A stretch of DNA of 64,000 nt from Sphingobacterium nematocida (GCF_900168125.1 NZ_FUZF01000009.1:62001-126000); one strand, 5' to 3'; shown: positions 39,454-49,047, counted from the stretch's first letter. Notes: generated by a model from the sequence alone, not told the origin. Translations and numbers: made by a program.

Positions 39454-40938
39454 TCAAATACCTTGCAATACACTCTTCAAGATATAAAGACTTTTTTCCA
39501 TCTCTTCGTTGTCCATATGACCAAAGCCAAGCCGCATGGCGCAGAGCTGTTTATTTTGATAGAGGATATGTCGCGGGATGAATAGGTCTTGGCGCTGGCA
39601 CTCCTTTTTGAGCGTAAACAAGGACTTGTTTTGAGGCAACTCCAGCCAAAGTGCTAACCCGCCACTGGGAGGGTCTACCGCGACCTCATCCGGCAGGATA
39701 TTGCGCAAGATCCCACACATCGTATCCCGTCTTTCCTTATAAACCTTAAGCGATTTCTTTAGATTCCGATGGATTTCACCCTCATCGATCATTTCGCCAA
39801 GTGCCTGTTGCATGATCACATCACCTTGCCTGTCTATTATACTGAGGTACTTGTTCATCTCCTGTATCAAGTTGGGTGGAGCTACCACAAATCCAGTACG
39901 AAAGGCAGGGGCCAATGACTGTCCAAAAGTACCGGTATAAATGACCATCCCGTTTAGATCCGCGCTTGCAAGAGGTAGCACAGCAGACTTTTCATAATGA
40001 AAATCATAATCATAGTCATCCTCTACGATTATAAATCCGTAGTGATTGGCCAATTGTAATAATTCAAGACGTCGTTGTGCGCTCAATGTCACCGTAGTAG
40101 GATAATGATGATGCGGCGTGATATAAAGCATTCGGATAGGTCCTTTTTCTAACTTGTCTTTTAAAGAGGCTACACAAATCCCTTCACTGTCTAATGGTAT
40201 GGTATCCAACTGGGCCCCCGCTTGAAGCAACGTCATATTTACAGCAAAGTTACTTAGTTCTGCTACGACAACTTTATCGTTAAGCTGTAGTAGTACTTTG
40301 GCAATGAGATAGAGACTCATTTCCGAACTTCTTGTAATTAATAAGTTCTGCTTTGAAATATGAAGCCCTCTTGACAGATTTAGAAAATTGCTAAGTTGCT
40401 CCTTGAAGAAGATATTTCCATCTTCTTGATACTGCGACATTCGTTTGAGACTTCCTTTTCTATTCATTGAAGCACTGTACTGCAACGATAGGTTCTTGAC
40501 TTGTGTAAGTCTAATATCCGTCGTGCCATCGGAAAAGAAATAAGTTGATGTATTTTCCTCAAATGGATTGTCCAAAATATTAGAACTATGCACTTCAAAC
40601 CCTGTCTTTGCGGGATATTGTGCCGAAGATATCGGAGTTTGAACCGGTAGAGAAAGGGGCTTGCGCTGATTTTGTTGCAATACAAAAGTTCCCTTATTCG
40701 GTACAATATCTATCCAACCTTGTGCTTGCAGTTCATCGTACGCGGCGATTACCGTTTTGCGATGCAAATCCAAGGCCGAACTTACCTGTCGCGTGCCTGG
40801 CATTTTGGAACCGACGATAAGAAATCCTCGTTGGATTCCGTTAATGATCTGTTGAGTTAGTTGAACGAAAATAGGTGTGGAGCTATTTCTGTCTAGATGT
40901 ACAAAACTTGATAAAGAAAGTAAAACCGGACTACCCAT
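39454..40938 (-). CDS. MocR-type GntR/aminotransferase-like regulator, PLP-lysine replaced
   Basis: The 494-residue protein has an N-terminal GntR winged helix (about 12-80, GSKMPGTRQVSSALDLHRKT) and a large fold-type I aminotransferase-like domain. The expected motif around the PLP-binding Lys reads GTFGQSLAP, giving Gln340 where family members normally have Lys in GTFSKTLAP. The codon is CAG, one change from AAG. It keeps the VEDDYDYDF Asp/Tyr region. If this is correct, PLP cannot form the usual Schiff base, so binding may be non-covalent or lost. Divergent from a TonB receptor gene 80 bp away, its likely target. Confidence 0.86.
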   Translation of the reverse strand: MGSPVLLSLSSFVHLDRNSSTPIFVQLTQQIINGIQRGFLIVGSKMPGTRQVSSALDLHRKTVIAAYDELQAQGWIDIVPNKGTFVLQQNQRKPLSLPVQTPISSAQYPAKTGFEVHSSNILDNPFEENTSTYFFSDGTTDIRLTQVKNLSLQYSASMNRKGSLKRMSQYQEDGNIFFKEQLSNFLNLSRGLHISKQNLLITRSSEMSLYLIAKVLLQLNDKVVVAELSNFAVNMTLLQAGAQLDTIPLDSEGICVASLKDKLEKGPIRMLYITPHHHYPTTVTLSAQRRLELLQLANHYGFIIVEDDYDYDFHYEKSAVLPLASADLNGMVIYTGTFGQSLAPAFRTGFVVAPPNLIQEMNKYLSIIDRQGDVIMQQALGEMIDEGEIHRNLKKSLKVYKERRDTMCGILRNILPDEVAVDPPSGGLALWLELPQNKSLFTLKKECQRQDLFIPRHILYQNKQLCAMRLGFGHMDNEEMEKSLYILKSVLQGI

Positions 40939-41019
40939 ATTATAAAAAGTGGACTATCTAAATGTTCCGGAAAGATAGGACTTTTGCGAGCAATAAAACA
41001 AATACATTTTGATACTTTA

Positions 41020-42888
41020 ATGAAACGATTATTTTTAATTCTTCCCTTAAGTTGCATTTCCTTAGCGATCCATGCACAGTCTGGTGTCTCTGATACTACG
41101 TCCATAAATGAGGTCGTTATTGCAGAAAACAGATTACAAATTCCATTCAACAAGCGGAACCGCAACATACAGATCATTCAAAAAGAAGATATTGCGAAGC
41201 TACCCGTACGCTCGATCAATGAAGTATTGAGCTATATCCCAGGAGTGGATGTAAGGCAACGTGGACCATTTGGTACACAGGCTGATATCAGTATCGATGG
41301 GGGCTCTTTCGAGCAGACACTTATATTGATTAATGGTGTAAAGCTATCGGATGTACAGACGGCTCATCACTCCATGAATATACCTGTCAGCTTGGACGCC
41401 ATAGAGCGTATCGAAGTACTAAAAGGGCCTGCAGCTCGTATTTATGGAATTAATGCACTGACAGGCGCCATTAATATAATCACAAAAACCAGCTCGGACA
41501 CGGATCTATCGGTGCGTGTAGAAAGTGGCTCTGGATTTGCATCTAAAGAGGAGGGAGACGGCAAAGGGATATATGGTGGAGCAAGTGTACAAGCTGTCGC
41601 GAACCTTTCTAAAGGGAATACGCAAAATCTAATTTCTGTTGGGGGACATAAGTCAAATGGACAGCGCTACAACAGTCGCACCGAAGATATTAAGGCCTTC
41701 TATCAAGGTAAATACACTTTCGACGAGAGAAACAGTATGGATGTAATGGCCGGATACATTCATAATGAGTTTGGGGCAAACGGCTATTATGCGGCACCTG
41801 GTGACAAAGAATCCTATGAAATTGTCAAGACCGGAATTGTATCGGTAGGGAGCGTACACCAGCTGCACAAAAATTTTTACCTTAAGCCACGACTTAGCTA
41901 TAGAGGGAATAAAGACGACTATCGATATTTCAGAAATGATCTCACCAAAGGGCGCTCGCAACACGAGTCAAATGTATATACGGCTGAGTTAAATAGCACC
42001 CTACACACAAGGATAGGAGATTTCGGCTTTGGATTAGAAAGTCGTTATGAAGAGATCGAAAGTACAAATCTAGGAGATCATAACCGATACAATCATGGTG
42101 TATATGCGGAGTATAAAACAGAAGCTATTAATAAGCTTTTGCTAAATATAGGTACTTATCTAAATTATAATACGCAATATGGTTGGCAGGTATTTCCGGG
42201 ATTAGACCTTGGGTATGCAATTGACAGTCACTGGAAAGCATCTTTGAGCGTTGGCTCTAGTCAGCGCATTCCTTCGTATACGGATCTATACCTCAAACAA
42301 ACTGGAAACATAGGCAATCCCGCCCTGAAATCGGAAAATGCTTGGCAATATGAATTAGCTATGCGCTATGAAAAACAGAATATTTATGTTCGAGGAGGAG
42401 TATTCTACCGGAATATAGAAAACTTTATAGATTGGATACGGGATAATTCGAGTGATCCTTATCAGCCGTTCAATTTCGGGACAAACAAGACGACAGGTGT
42501 CAATCTAAGTCTTGGACAAGTGTTTACGTTGTCTGGCAGCCAGCGTTTAAAATATGATCTCAGCTATAACTATCTCCGGCCAAAAGAAATGCACTATGCC
42601 GAGGATGTGATCTCCAAGTATATCGTTGAGAGTTTGAAACACCAAGCATTACTACGTGTGTTGTATCAAGTCGACAAGCTTGATTTTACGCTGGGCGGTA
42701 GATGGATAAAGCGCGAATTGAATGACCCGTATTTTATTACAGATCTGCGGGTCGGATACAGCTTGTCAAAGTGGAATTTCTATGCAGAAGGCAATAACTT
42801 GTTGAATGAAACCTATAAGGAAGTTGCTGCTGTATACCTTCCAAAACGCTGGTACAGTGTAGGAGTACGTTATCAGTGGAAACGATAA
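41020..42888 (+). CDS. TonB-dependent outer-membrane receptor (BtuB-like)
   Basis: Start at ATG 41020 is chosen because it opens the signal peptide (MKRLFLILPLSCISLAIHAQ); the frame extends back to a TTG at 40984. The mature protein has a TonB box region (SINEVVIAENRL), a plug domain (about 40-150: VLSYIPGVDVRQRGP, INGVKLSDVQTAHH) and a barrel with SQRIPSYTDLY and NPALKSE. It ends in RYQWKR, close to the usual terminal aromatic. The pattern is closest to vitamin B12/siderophore receptors, but no cobalamin riboswitch is seen upstream, so the ligand is not assigned. Confidence 0.87.
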   Translation: MKRLFLILPLSCISLAIHAQSGVSDTTSINEVVIAENRLQIPFNKRNRNIQIIQKEDIAKLPVRSINEVLSYIPGVDVRQRGPFGTQADISIDGGSFEQTLILINGVKLSDVQTAHHSMNIPVSLDAIERIEVLKGPAARIYGINALTGAINIITKTSSDTDLSVRVESGSGFASKEEGDGKGIYGGASVQAVANLSKGNTQNLISVGGHKSNGQRYNSRTEDIKAFYQGKYTFDERNSMDVMAGYIHNEFGANGYYAAPGDKESYEIVKTGIVSVGSVHQLHKNFYLKPRLSYRGNKDDYRYFRNDLTKGRSQHESNVYTAELNSTLHTRIGDFGFGLESRYEEIESTNLGDHNRYNHGVYAEYKTEAINKLLLNIGTYLNYNTQYGWQVFPGLDLGYAIDSHWKASLSVGSSQRIPSYTDLYLKQTGNIGNPALKSENAWQYELAMRYEKQNIYVRGGVFYRNIENFIDWIRDNSSDPYQPFNFGTNKTTGVNLSLGQVFTLSGSQRLKYDLSYNYLRPKEMHYAEDVISKYIVESLKHQALLRVLYQVDKLDFTLGGRWIKRELNDPYFITDLRVGYSLSKWNFYAEGNNLLNETYKEVAAVYLPKRWYSVGVRYQWKR

Positions 42889-42911
42889 GGAGTAGAAGAT
42901 TTTTTTCCAAT

Positions 42912-42942
42912 ACCTGTATTGCTTAGTAAAAGCAATACAGGT
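42912..42942. terminator. 13-bp hairpin after the receptor gene
   Basis: ACCTGTATTGCTT (42912-42924) pairs with AAGCAATACAGGT (42930-42942). No T-run follows on either strand, so it may be a terminator without a U-tract or a stabilising 3' structure. Confidence 0.45.
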
Positions 42943-42987
42943 AAATAAAAAAAACTTGCTTCAATTTTCTAACACTCGGAGATAAGA

Positions 42988-43629
42988 TTATTCGGCTTTA
43001 TCATAGGAAAATTGAATCCCCGCTGTTCCTCCAGTTTCGATGAATAACTTCATAAAGTCTGGAACTGTATCTGAACGATTCCAGTCACGCTGAAGCTCAC
43101 AGAACAATTGCGCCACACTAATGGAAATAGCTCCAGCTTGTTCCATCCTACGAATAGCTGCATCGTGTGCTGCCAATGAGGTACCACCCACTGCATCTAC
43201 TACGATGTACACTTCGTATCCTTCCTTTAAGGCATCGAGTACAGGAAACGTCAAACAGGCTTCTGTCCATAGTGCTGTCATGATCAGTTTTTTACGACCT
43301 GTCGCTTTAACTGCTTCGACAAATTCCTTATCCTCCCAAGAGTTGATCGTCGTACGGTCGTATGAAGGCAAATCCTTCAATACAGATTTTAATTGAGGTA
43401 TCGTCTCTTTGTTAAATCCCGTCTTAACATTTACTGTAGATAGTATCGTTGGTAAGTTATAAACTTTTGACGCTGTGGCAACGCCAACGATATTATTAAT
43501 AAGTAACTGCCTATCCATGGAAGCAATAGAGTTAACCTGTACAGGTTGGTAATCGATAACGATTAGGGCTGCATTCTGTGCTGTAAGTAAGTGATCTTCC
43601 ACTTGATTACGAATTGGTAATGAACTCAT
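42988..43629 (-). CDS. Isochorismatase-family hydrolase (YcaC-like)
   Basis: The 213-residue protein has the cysteine-hydrolase fold: ALIVIDYQPVQ with the catalytic Asp, and MTALWTEACLTF with the nucleophile Cys near residue 125. The RRMEQAGAISISV block and Gly-rich GGTSLAAHDAA match the YcaC subgroup more than true isochorismatase. Substrate unknown. It is divergent from the flavin enzyme pair. Confidence 0.85.
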   Translation of the reverse strand: MSSLPIRNQVEDHLLTAQNAALIVIDYQPVQVNSIASMDRQLLINNIVGVATASKVYNLPTILSTVNVKTGFNKETIPQLKSVLKDLPSYDRTTINSWEDKEFVEAVKATGRKKLIMTALWTEACLTFPVLDALKEGYEVYIVVDAVGGTSLAAHDAAIRRMEQAGAISISVAQLFCELQRDWNRSDTVPDFMKLFIETGGTAGIQFSYDKAE

Positions 43630-43935
43630 TGGTCTAAAAAATTAAAATTGATGAATGTATATTTCTATTATTTACAACAAATCTAAGTTGATACGCGGTT
43701 CCAAATATTAATGTAGAATAAGAAATTATGTAAATCTATTTTGCAATCCGCGCAGGTGTATTATAACGTGGTGCTAGGATGGGATATTGTTTGAAAAAAC
43801 ACAAAATACAAGAGGTAATAAAACCTAATAAACAATTGATCTATTGAATTGTCTAGTTTACGGATTTATTAATGTAGGTTAATTTTCAGAGCGCCAAATG
43901 ACCTTAAATTTGTAGTATAAAATATAAAGGTAGAT
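43630..43935. other. Divergent promoter region, no gene
   Basis: These 306 bp separate the hydrolase and the luciferase-like gene. The only clear signal is the -7 box at 43905-43912. No hairpin, repeat or open frame of interest is seen. Confidence 0.5.
43905..43912 (+). promoter_or_regulatory. -7 box of the luciferase-like gene
   Basis: TAAATTTG fits TAnnTTTG and lies 24 bp before the start. The -33 region is only T-rich. Confidence 0.45.
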
Positions 43936-45015
43936 ATGATGGAATCATATAGAATAGATAGAAGCAAAGGTATCGAAATAGGTCTTTATTCTTTGGGTGA
44001 TCATTTTCCGGATGCTCAGGGGGAGACAAAGGTTAGCGAGGCGCAGCGACTTCGCGAAATTATAAAGACAGCCCAACTGGCTGAAGATGCTGACCTGGAC
44101 GTTATAGGAATAGGAGAGAGCCATCAGGAGTTTTTCATCACGTCGGCCAATCAAGTTGTACTAGGTGCTATAGCACAAGCTACTGAAAAGATTAAGATTG
44201 CTAGTTCTGTAACTGTATTGAGTACCGCTGACCCTGTGAGAGTGTACGAGGAATATGCAACCATAGACCTATTGTCCGAGGGTAGAGCAGAGATCGTCGC
44301 CGGCAGGGCCTCTCGCCTTGGAGCGTTTGAATTACTGGGCTATAATGTAAATGATTATGAAGCTCTTTTTGAAGAAAAAATGGAGCTATTAATCAAGCTT
44401 AATACCGAGCGGATAATCAATTGGGAAGGCAAGTATCGGGCTTCATTGGAGAATGCTGTAATCTATCCACGTCCTTACGCTGGTAAGTTGCCGATATGGA
44501 GAGGTGTAGGAGGGCCGCCTTCTAGTGCAATCAAGGCTGGCTACCAAGGGGTACCTATGATGCTAACAACGCTAGGAGGGCACTCTGCCGTTTTTAAAGA
44601 ATCGGTCGATGTGTATCGTCATATCGCAGCAGAGTCTGGGCACGATCCGGCTTTATTACCCGTTGGAACCACTACATTGGCCTATATCAATAAAGATTCA
44701 CAGCAGGCTATGCGGGAATATTATCCGTATTTAAATCATGCCTGGCAGCATATCCGTGGTGGAGACTACCCTAAATCTGCCTTTGCCGAAACAGCTAGCA
44801 CAAAAAATGCTATGATGGTCGGCAGCCCCCAGCAGATTATTGATAAAATGTTGTACCAATACGAGCTCTATAAACACGATCGTATATTGTTACAGATAGA
44901 TTTTGGAGGAGTACCCTACGACAAGGTCGCGAATACAATAGAACTGTTAGCGACTGAAGTATTGCCTGTCGTTAAAAAAGCGACAAAAGTAACCCCTGCT
45001 GTGGATAATAAATAA
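43936..45015 (+). CDS. LLM-class flavin-dependent oxidoreductase
   Basis: This 359-residue TIM-barrel protein shows the bacterial luciferase pattern: LAEDADLDVIGIGESH, the TVLSTADPVRVYEEYATIDLLS core with GRAEIVAGRASRLG, and WRGVGGPPSSA. Such enzymes use reduced FMN and O2 to oxidise a substrate; which one is not readable. The start could be either of two Met codons (43936 or 43939). The next gene encodes a flavin reductase, which would supply FMNH2. Confidence 0.88.
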   Translation: MMESYRIDRSKGIEIGLYSLGDHFPDAQGETKVSEAQRLREIIKTAQLAEDADLDVIGIGESHQEFFITSANQVVLGAIAQATEKIKIASSVTVLSTADPVRVYEEYATIDLLSEGRAEIVAGRASRLGAFELLGYNVNDYEALFEEKMELLIKLNTERIINWEGKYRASLENAVIYPRPYAGKLPIWRGVGGPPSSAIKAGYQGVPMMLTTLGGHSAVFKESVDVYRHIAAESGHDPALLPVGTTTLAYINKDSQQAMREYYPYLNHAWQHIRGGDYPKSAFAETASTKNAMMVGSPQQIIDKMLYQYELYKHDRILLQIDFGGVPYDKVANTIELLATEVLPVVKKATKVTPAVDNK

Positions 45016-45031
45016 ATGAAAAGGAGATAAT

Positions 45032-45598
45032 ATGAAGATCATCGGTTTGTCAGGTTCAATTGCCGGAAATAAAACACGGATTGCGGTAAATTATACCTTA
45101 AAAAAGATAAAAGAACTTAGTCCCGAGATGGAGGTAGAGCTTGTTGATTTAGCCGACTACAACATGGAGTTCAGTGATGGGAGAGATTACCGGGATTATA
45201 CTGGAGATACGAAAAAGCTTATCGAAAAGCTAATACAAGCTGATGCGTATGTAATAGGAACACCAACGTATCAGTCTTCAATCCCTGGAGTCTTAAAGAA
45301 TGTTTTTGACTTATTGCCAGTAGATAGCTTTAAAGATAAAGTCATTTCTATTATCTCTACTGCTGGATCGGAAAAACATTATCTTTCGGCGGAGTATCAG
45401 CTAAAACCTATACTGTACTATATGAAAGCTATCGTAGTTCCAAAATATGTGTTTTTGGAAGACAAACACTACCGAGCGGGTGAAATTGTAGCAGATGAGA
45501 TCAGCTTTAGACTAGAGCGATTGGCGCAAGATACATTGGATAGTATAGATAGTTATAAGATCTTACTACAACGCAAAGAGGATTCTTACGATTTTTAA
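45032..45598 (+). CDS. NADPH-dependent FMN reductase
   Basis: This 188-residue flavodoxin-like protein has the LSGSIAGNKTR phosphate loop, PTYQSSIPGVLKNVFDLLP and ISTAGSEKHY. It is 16 bp downstream of the luciferase-like gene, with AAGGAGA before its ATG. The pairing suggests it reduces FMN for the monooxygenase. Confidence 0.9.
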   Translation: MKIIGLSGSIAGNKTRIAVNYTLKKIKELSPEMEVELVDLADYNMEFSDGRDYRDYTGDTKKLIEKLIQADAYVIGTPTYQSSIPGVLKNVFDLLPVDSFKDKVISIISTAGSEKHYLSAEYQLKPILYYMKAIVVPKYVFLEDKHYRAGEIVADEISFRLERLAQDTLDSIDSYKILLQRKEDSYDF

Positions 45599-45638
45599 GT
45601 ATGAAGGGTTAATAAGAACTTATTAACCCTTCATACTT
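45597..45638. terminator. Perfect 20-bp inverted repeat, bidirectional terminator
   Basis: The arms 45597-45616 and 45619-45638 (beginning AAGTATGAAGGG and ending CCCTTCATACTT) are perfectly complementary with only an AA between them. It overlaps the last two bases of the reductase stop and lies between convergent genes. Confidence 0.8.
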
Positions 45639-45641
45639 ATC

Positions 45642-46202
45642 TTATACCCGCAGCATACCACGGAAGCCTCTGGCTGCGTAATAGGATTCTGCACCGTTGT
45701 GATACACAAACACACGACCGAATCGCCAATCGCCAAAAATAGCACCTCCAAGCGCTCTAATTTCTTCAGGAGTGGTCAACCAACTGGAAGTTTTACTGTC
45801 AAATTTGCCCACCCCTTGTAATAGTCGGTATTCTTCTTCGGTAAGCAATGAAATCCCCATTGCCGCAGCCATATTCACCGCACTATCTTTAGGTTTATGC
45901 TCTTTACGTGAGTCTAGCGCGCTCTGATCGTAACAAGTCGATCTACGTCCTTTAGGACTTTCTGGAGCACAATCACAAAAAAGATATTCTTTACTGTTCG
46001 GGTCATAGCCGATCACATCTGGCTCTCCTTCGGTTTGTTCCATCTGGTAGAGCGACTGTATCTTATCTGGATTCTCTATTATGCGACCCCAGATCACATC
46101 CCAGGATAACTCTGGATGGCGATGCATATTCTTTTCGAACCTTTTTTTTAATACAACTCCGAGTTCGTTGATCTGATCAGCGGATAAAATACTGTTTTTC
46201 AT
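45642..46202 (-). CDS. DUF4256 family protein
   Basis: The 186-residue protein matches the DUF4256 pattern: LKKRFEKNMHRHPELSWD, EQTEGEPDVIGYD, FCDCAPESPKGRRS and FGDWRFGRVFVYHNGAESYY. Members are common, function unknown. No signal peptide. The start at 46202 (ATG) lies about 60 bp from a REP-like palindrome. Confidence 0.88.
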   Translation of the reverse strand: MKNSILSADQINELGVVLKKRFEKNMHRHPELSWDVIWGRIIENPDKIQSLYQMEQTEGEPDVIGYDPNSKEYLFCDCAPESPKGRRSTCYDQSALDSRKEHKPKDSAVNMAAAMGISLLTEEEYRLLQGVGKFDSKTSSWLTTPEEIRALGGAIFGDWRFGRVFVYHNGAESYYAARGFRGMLRV

Positions 46203-46272
46203 ATATGTATAATTATTCGTTCATTTAATTGTTTTCTCGATGGAACTCATGAATGCTTCGCATTTATTTCAT

Positions 46273-46292
46273 GATCCGCCAGCTGGTGGATC
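46273..46292. repeat. REP-like palindrome, near-perfect core
   Basis: GATCCGCCAGCTGGTGGATC, one base off the perfect palindrome, with TTTCAT on its left. It lies in the 100-bp space between the Crp/Fnr and DUF4256 genes. Confidence 0.65.
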
Positions 46293-46302
46293 GGTTTAAC
46301 TT

Positions 46303-46875
46303 TTATCTGTCATATGCACGCCTTATTCTACTAAGTGATGATGCCGTGATTCCAAGGTAAGATGCCAACATACTCAAAGGTACTCTATTCGCAAGACCGG
46401 GATAATGATGTAAAAACAGCTCATAACACGCACTGGCATCTAGGTTTTTCATCGTGCTTGCCATTTTCAATTTGCTTTCGGCTACAAAAGCATAGAGTTT
46501 GCTGATTAATAACGGCCATATCGCGACCTGATTTTCTAAAACTGAAAAATTTTCATAATCAATATACCATATAGTAGCATCTGTCACGGCCTCGATGCAA
46601 TCATCAGACGGAGCTTGAATTTGAAAATTGTAAAGATCTCCTATAAAACGTCCTTCGTAGATAAAATAACGAGTGAAATCATCTCCTTTCTTATTGTAAT
46701 AGACCGAACGAAACACACCATCTTCTACAAAGGCAATCTTCTTGCTTGTATTGCCACATTCAACAAAATAATCACCCTTTTTGACAGCAGTACGTTTGAA
46801 TAGATTGCCAATGATTGCCTTTTCGCCCTCATTGATTCCCCCAAACTTCTCAACAAAAGAAATGAGCTCCTTCAT
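46303..46875 (-). CDS. Crp/Fnr family regulator
   Basis: The protein has 190 residues: cyclic-nucleotide-binding-like beta roll (about 20-115; VKKGDYFVECGNTSKKIAFV, GRFIGDLYNF) and a C-terminal HTH (about 150-188; LSMLASYLGITASSLSRIRR). The nucleotide-binding Arg/Glu pattern is degenerate, as in many Bacteroidota members. It lies directly upstream of the DUF4256 gene on the same strand, across a REP element. Target unknown. Confidence 0.85.
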   Translation of the reverse strand: MKELISFVEKFGGINEGEKAIIGNLFKRTAVKKGDYFVECGNTSKKIAFVEDGVFRSVYYNKKGDDFTRYFIYEGRFIGDLYNFQIQAPSDDCIEAVTDATIWYIDYENFSVLENQVAIWPLLISKLYAFVAESKLKMASTMKNLDASACYELFLHHYPGLANRVPLSMLASYLGITASSLSRIRRAYDR

Positions 46876-46924
46876 AATAATCGTTGTGATTCTGATGTGA
46901 AATTTACGAATAATTCTATTGTTT

Positions 46925-48205
46925 TTACCTCATCTCGATAATATCGTCACGCTTAGGGCTTATTGAAAGATAAGCGAGTGGTATTTCTAGTTCAGACTCT
47001 ATGTATTCGATGTAAGACTTAAGCTCGTACGGTAGTTGTTCTTTTGATGTAATCGCTGAAAAATCAATGTCCCAGCCTGGAAATGATTTCCAACAGGGTG
47101 TCGCTTTACCGAGGTCCTGTCCCGATGGGTAGATTTCTTGCAAACCTCCATCTAATTGATAATGAGTACATAGATCAATACTCTCCATACCATTCAGAAC
47201 GTCAGATTTAGTCATGATTAATTGGGTCACCCCATTCAGCATGATTGCATATTTTAATGCGGGTAAGTCCAACCAACCGATTCTTCTCGGACGTTTGGTA
47301 TTAGAGCCAAATTCATTTCCTCTTATTCGAATAGTCTCTGCAATATGGTCATTAATTTCACTCGGAAAAGGTCCTTCGCCTACACGGGTATTATATGCTT
47401 TGATCACGCCGTAAATTTCTCCCACTTTCTGCGGAGGTACTCCAAGGCCCACACATGCAGCTGCAGCAATCGTATTTGAGGATGTCACATAGGGATAAGT
47501 ACCGTGATCAATGTCTAACATAGTAGCCTGAGCGCCCTCGGCCAATATTCTTTTGTTTCCCTTAAGGGCAGCATTGATCAACAATTCAGTATCTGCTATT
47601 GTATACTGTTTGAGGTAGGCTACATCGTTCAAAAATGTTGTCAGTAACTCATCAAATCCTATCATCTTTTGTCCCAGAGCTTCTAACTGTAAATATTCCC
47701 GACGCATCACTGTGGCTGCCTCCTCGGCAAAATCCGGAACAAAGATATCAGCAACCCTAAACCCCTGTCGTAGAGTCTTCGCAGAATAGGCATAACCAAT
47801 ACCATTTTTTGTGGTACCTATTTTCCTGGAGGCTCCTGAATTTTCTGCGTATATATCCTGATATTTATAGGTAGGCAACACCAAATGTGCCTTTTGGGAG
47901 ATTATAAGTTGACTCTCGAAAGATATCTCTGGAGATACAGCAGCCAGTTGCTCTATTTCCTGTCGCAGTTGTGTTGGATCTATTACAACTGCACTACCGA
48001 TTACATTGGTAATATGCGAATAGAAAATACCTGAGGGCAGGAGTTTTAACGTCACTTTCTTATTGTTCCAGTAGATCGTATGTCCTGCATTAGCTCCTCC
48101 ATTGTACCTCGCCACAATATCGTAATTAGGGCACATACGATCGATAAATTTACCTTTACCTTCGTCGCCCCATTGTAAACCTACAAGAATATCTATTTTA
48201 GCCAT
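46925..48205 (-). CDS. purA: Adenylosuccinate synthase
   Basis: The protein has 426 residues with the hallmark start DILVGLQWGDEGKGKFID (P-loop-like GDEGKGK) and the GHTIYW His. It makes adenylosuccinate from IMP and aspartate with GTP, the first step to AMP. The frame extends back to 48232, but that start lies on the -7 promoter box; ATG at 48205 matches the usual start of the protein. Confidence 0.96.
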   Translation of the reverse strand: MAKIDILVGLQWGDEGKGKFIDRMCPNYDIVARYNGGANAGHTIYWNNKKVTLKLLPSGIFYSHITNVIGSAVVIDPTQLRQEIEQLAAVSPEISFESQLIISQKAHLVLPTYKYQDIYAENSGASRKIGTTKNGIGYAYSAKTLRQGFRVADIFVPDFAEEAATVMRREYLQLEALGQKMIGFDELLTTFLNDVAYLKQYTIADTELLINAALKGNKRILAEGAQATMLDIDHGTYPYVTSSNTIAAAACVGLGVPPQKVGEIYGVIKAYNTRVGEGPFPSEINDHIAETIRIRGNEFGSNTKRPRRIGWLDLPALKYAIMLNGVTQLIMTKSDVLNGMESIDLCTHYQLDGGLQEIYPSGQDLGKATPCWKSFPGWDIDFSAITSKEQLPYELKSYIEYIESELEIPLAYLSISPKRDDIIEMR

Positions 48206-48231
48206 CTTAAATATGAATTTGATTGATAGCA

Positions 48232-48261
48232 CAAAAGTAGGTCAGGTGTATGAGCTACCAA
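48232..48261 (-). promoter_or_regulatory. Promoter of purA
   Basis: On the minus strand TTG (48261-48259), 19 bp, TACTTTTG (48239-48232): an exact Bacteroidota promoter. It fixes the purA start downstream at 48205. Confidence 0.75.
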
Positions 48262-48301
48262 TTGTCATTTGACAAAAAAACATTTAGAGCTTGGTCGTGA
48301 T

Positions 48302-48949
48302 CTACACTGCCGCCAATTTCCAAATGGCTTTGCCCTCGTATTGCTGCACACTGCCTTTCCTATCTTTAGAAGCACGGATTAAAGCCTGCGCCAATATTTC
48401 GGTTGGAAGAGGAGTCTGTGATTTTAATAAACCGATACTGTTCAATACCCTGATTATCTTTGATCCAAACACTTCTGCTTTTCGGTCACTGTTTTTACGG
48501 AGTAGCATTGGCGGATTGAATATATGCAAATGCGCGAAACCCAGCTCTCTAATATCAAGCTCCAATTGCCCTTTCATTCTACTGTAGAAGAACCTAGAGT
48601 GTAGAGAGGCCATCGCTGCAGATACCAACACCATATTTTGCACACCGTTATCTCGAGCTGCTCTTGCAACGGCATACTGATAATCGTAGTCAATTTTCCA
48701 CTGTGCCTCCTTGCTTCCAGCAGCTTTTAGTGTAGTACCCAAACAGGAAAATAATACATCGCCCTGTATCAGATGTTGCCATTCGTATATCTGATCAAAA
48801 TTGATGATATGGACATGGAGCTTTTCATGTTGTATAGCGATAGATCTTCTTACAAAAATATCGACGCGATCAAAAGCCTCATCTTTCAATAATAATTTCA
48901 ATAAATCTGATCCAGTAGCACCTGTGGCACCTATTAAAAGAGCTTTCAT
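48302..48949 (-). CDS. NAD(P)-binding Rossmann protein (HTATIP2/NmrA-like)
   Basis: The 215-residue protein starts with the dinucleotide loop ALLIGATGATGSDLLKLLL, has VLFSCLGTTLKAAGSKEAQW and keeps a YxxxK-like active region (FYSRMKGQLE). Relatives are short-chain or atypical oxidoreductases. It is a single gene with no clear partner. Confidence 0.83.
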   Translation of the reverse strand: MKALLIGATGATGSDLLKLLLKDEAFDRVDIFVRRSIAIQHEKLHVHIINFDQIYEWQHLIQGDVLFSCLGTTLKAAGSKEAQWKIDYDYQYAVARAARDNGVQNMVLVSAAMASLHSRFFYSRMKGQLELDIRELGFAHLHIFNPPMLLRKNSDRKAEVFGSKIIRVLNSIGLLKSQTPLPTEILAQALIRASKDRKGSVQQYEGKAIWKLAAV

Positions 48950-49047
48950 GTTGACATTAGTTTTCTGACCAAATCAAAAATACAAAAAGTATTTGGCTAT
49001 CATTCCTAGCTGTATGAAAACACATTTATAGCTCATTTATAATATTT

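Noticed and set aside
48206..48232. Nine-residue extension of PurA (MLSIKFIFK)
   Set aside because: Its start codon coincides with the -7 box; the usual PurA start is at 48205.
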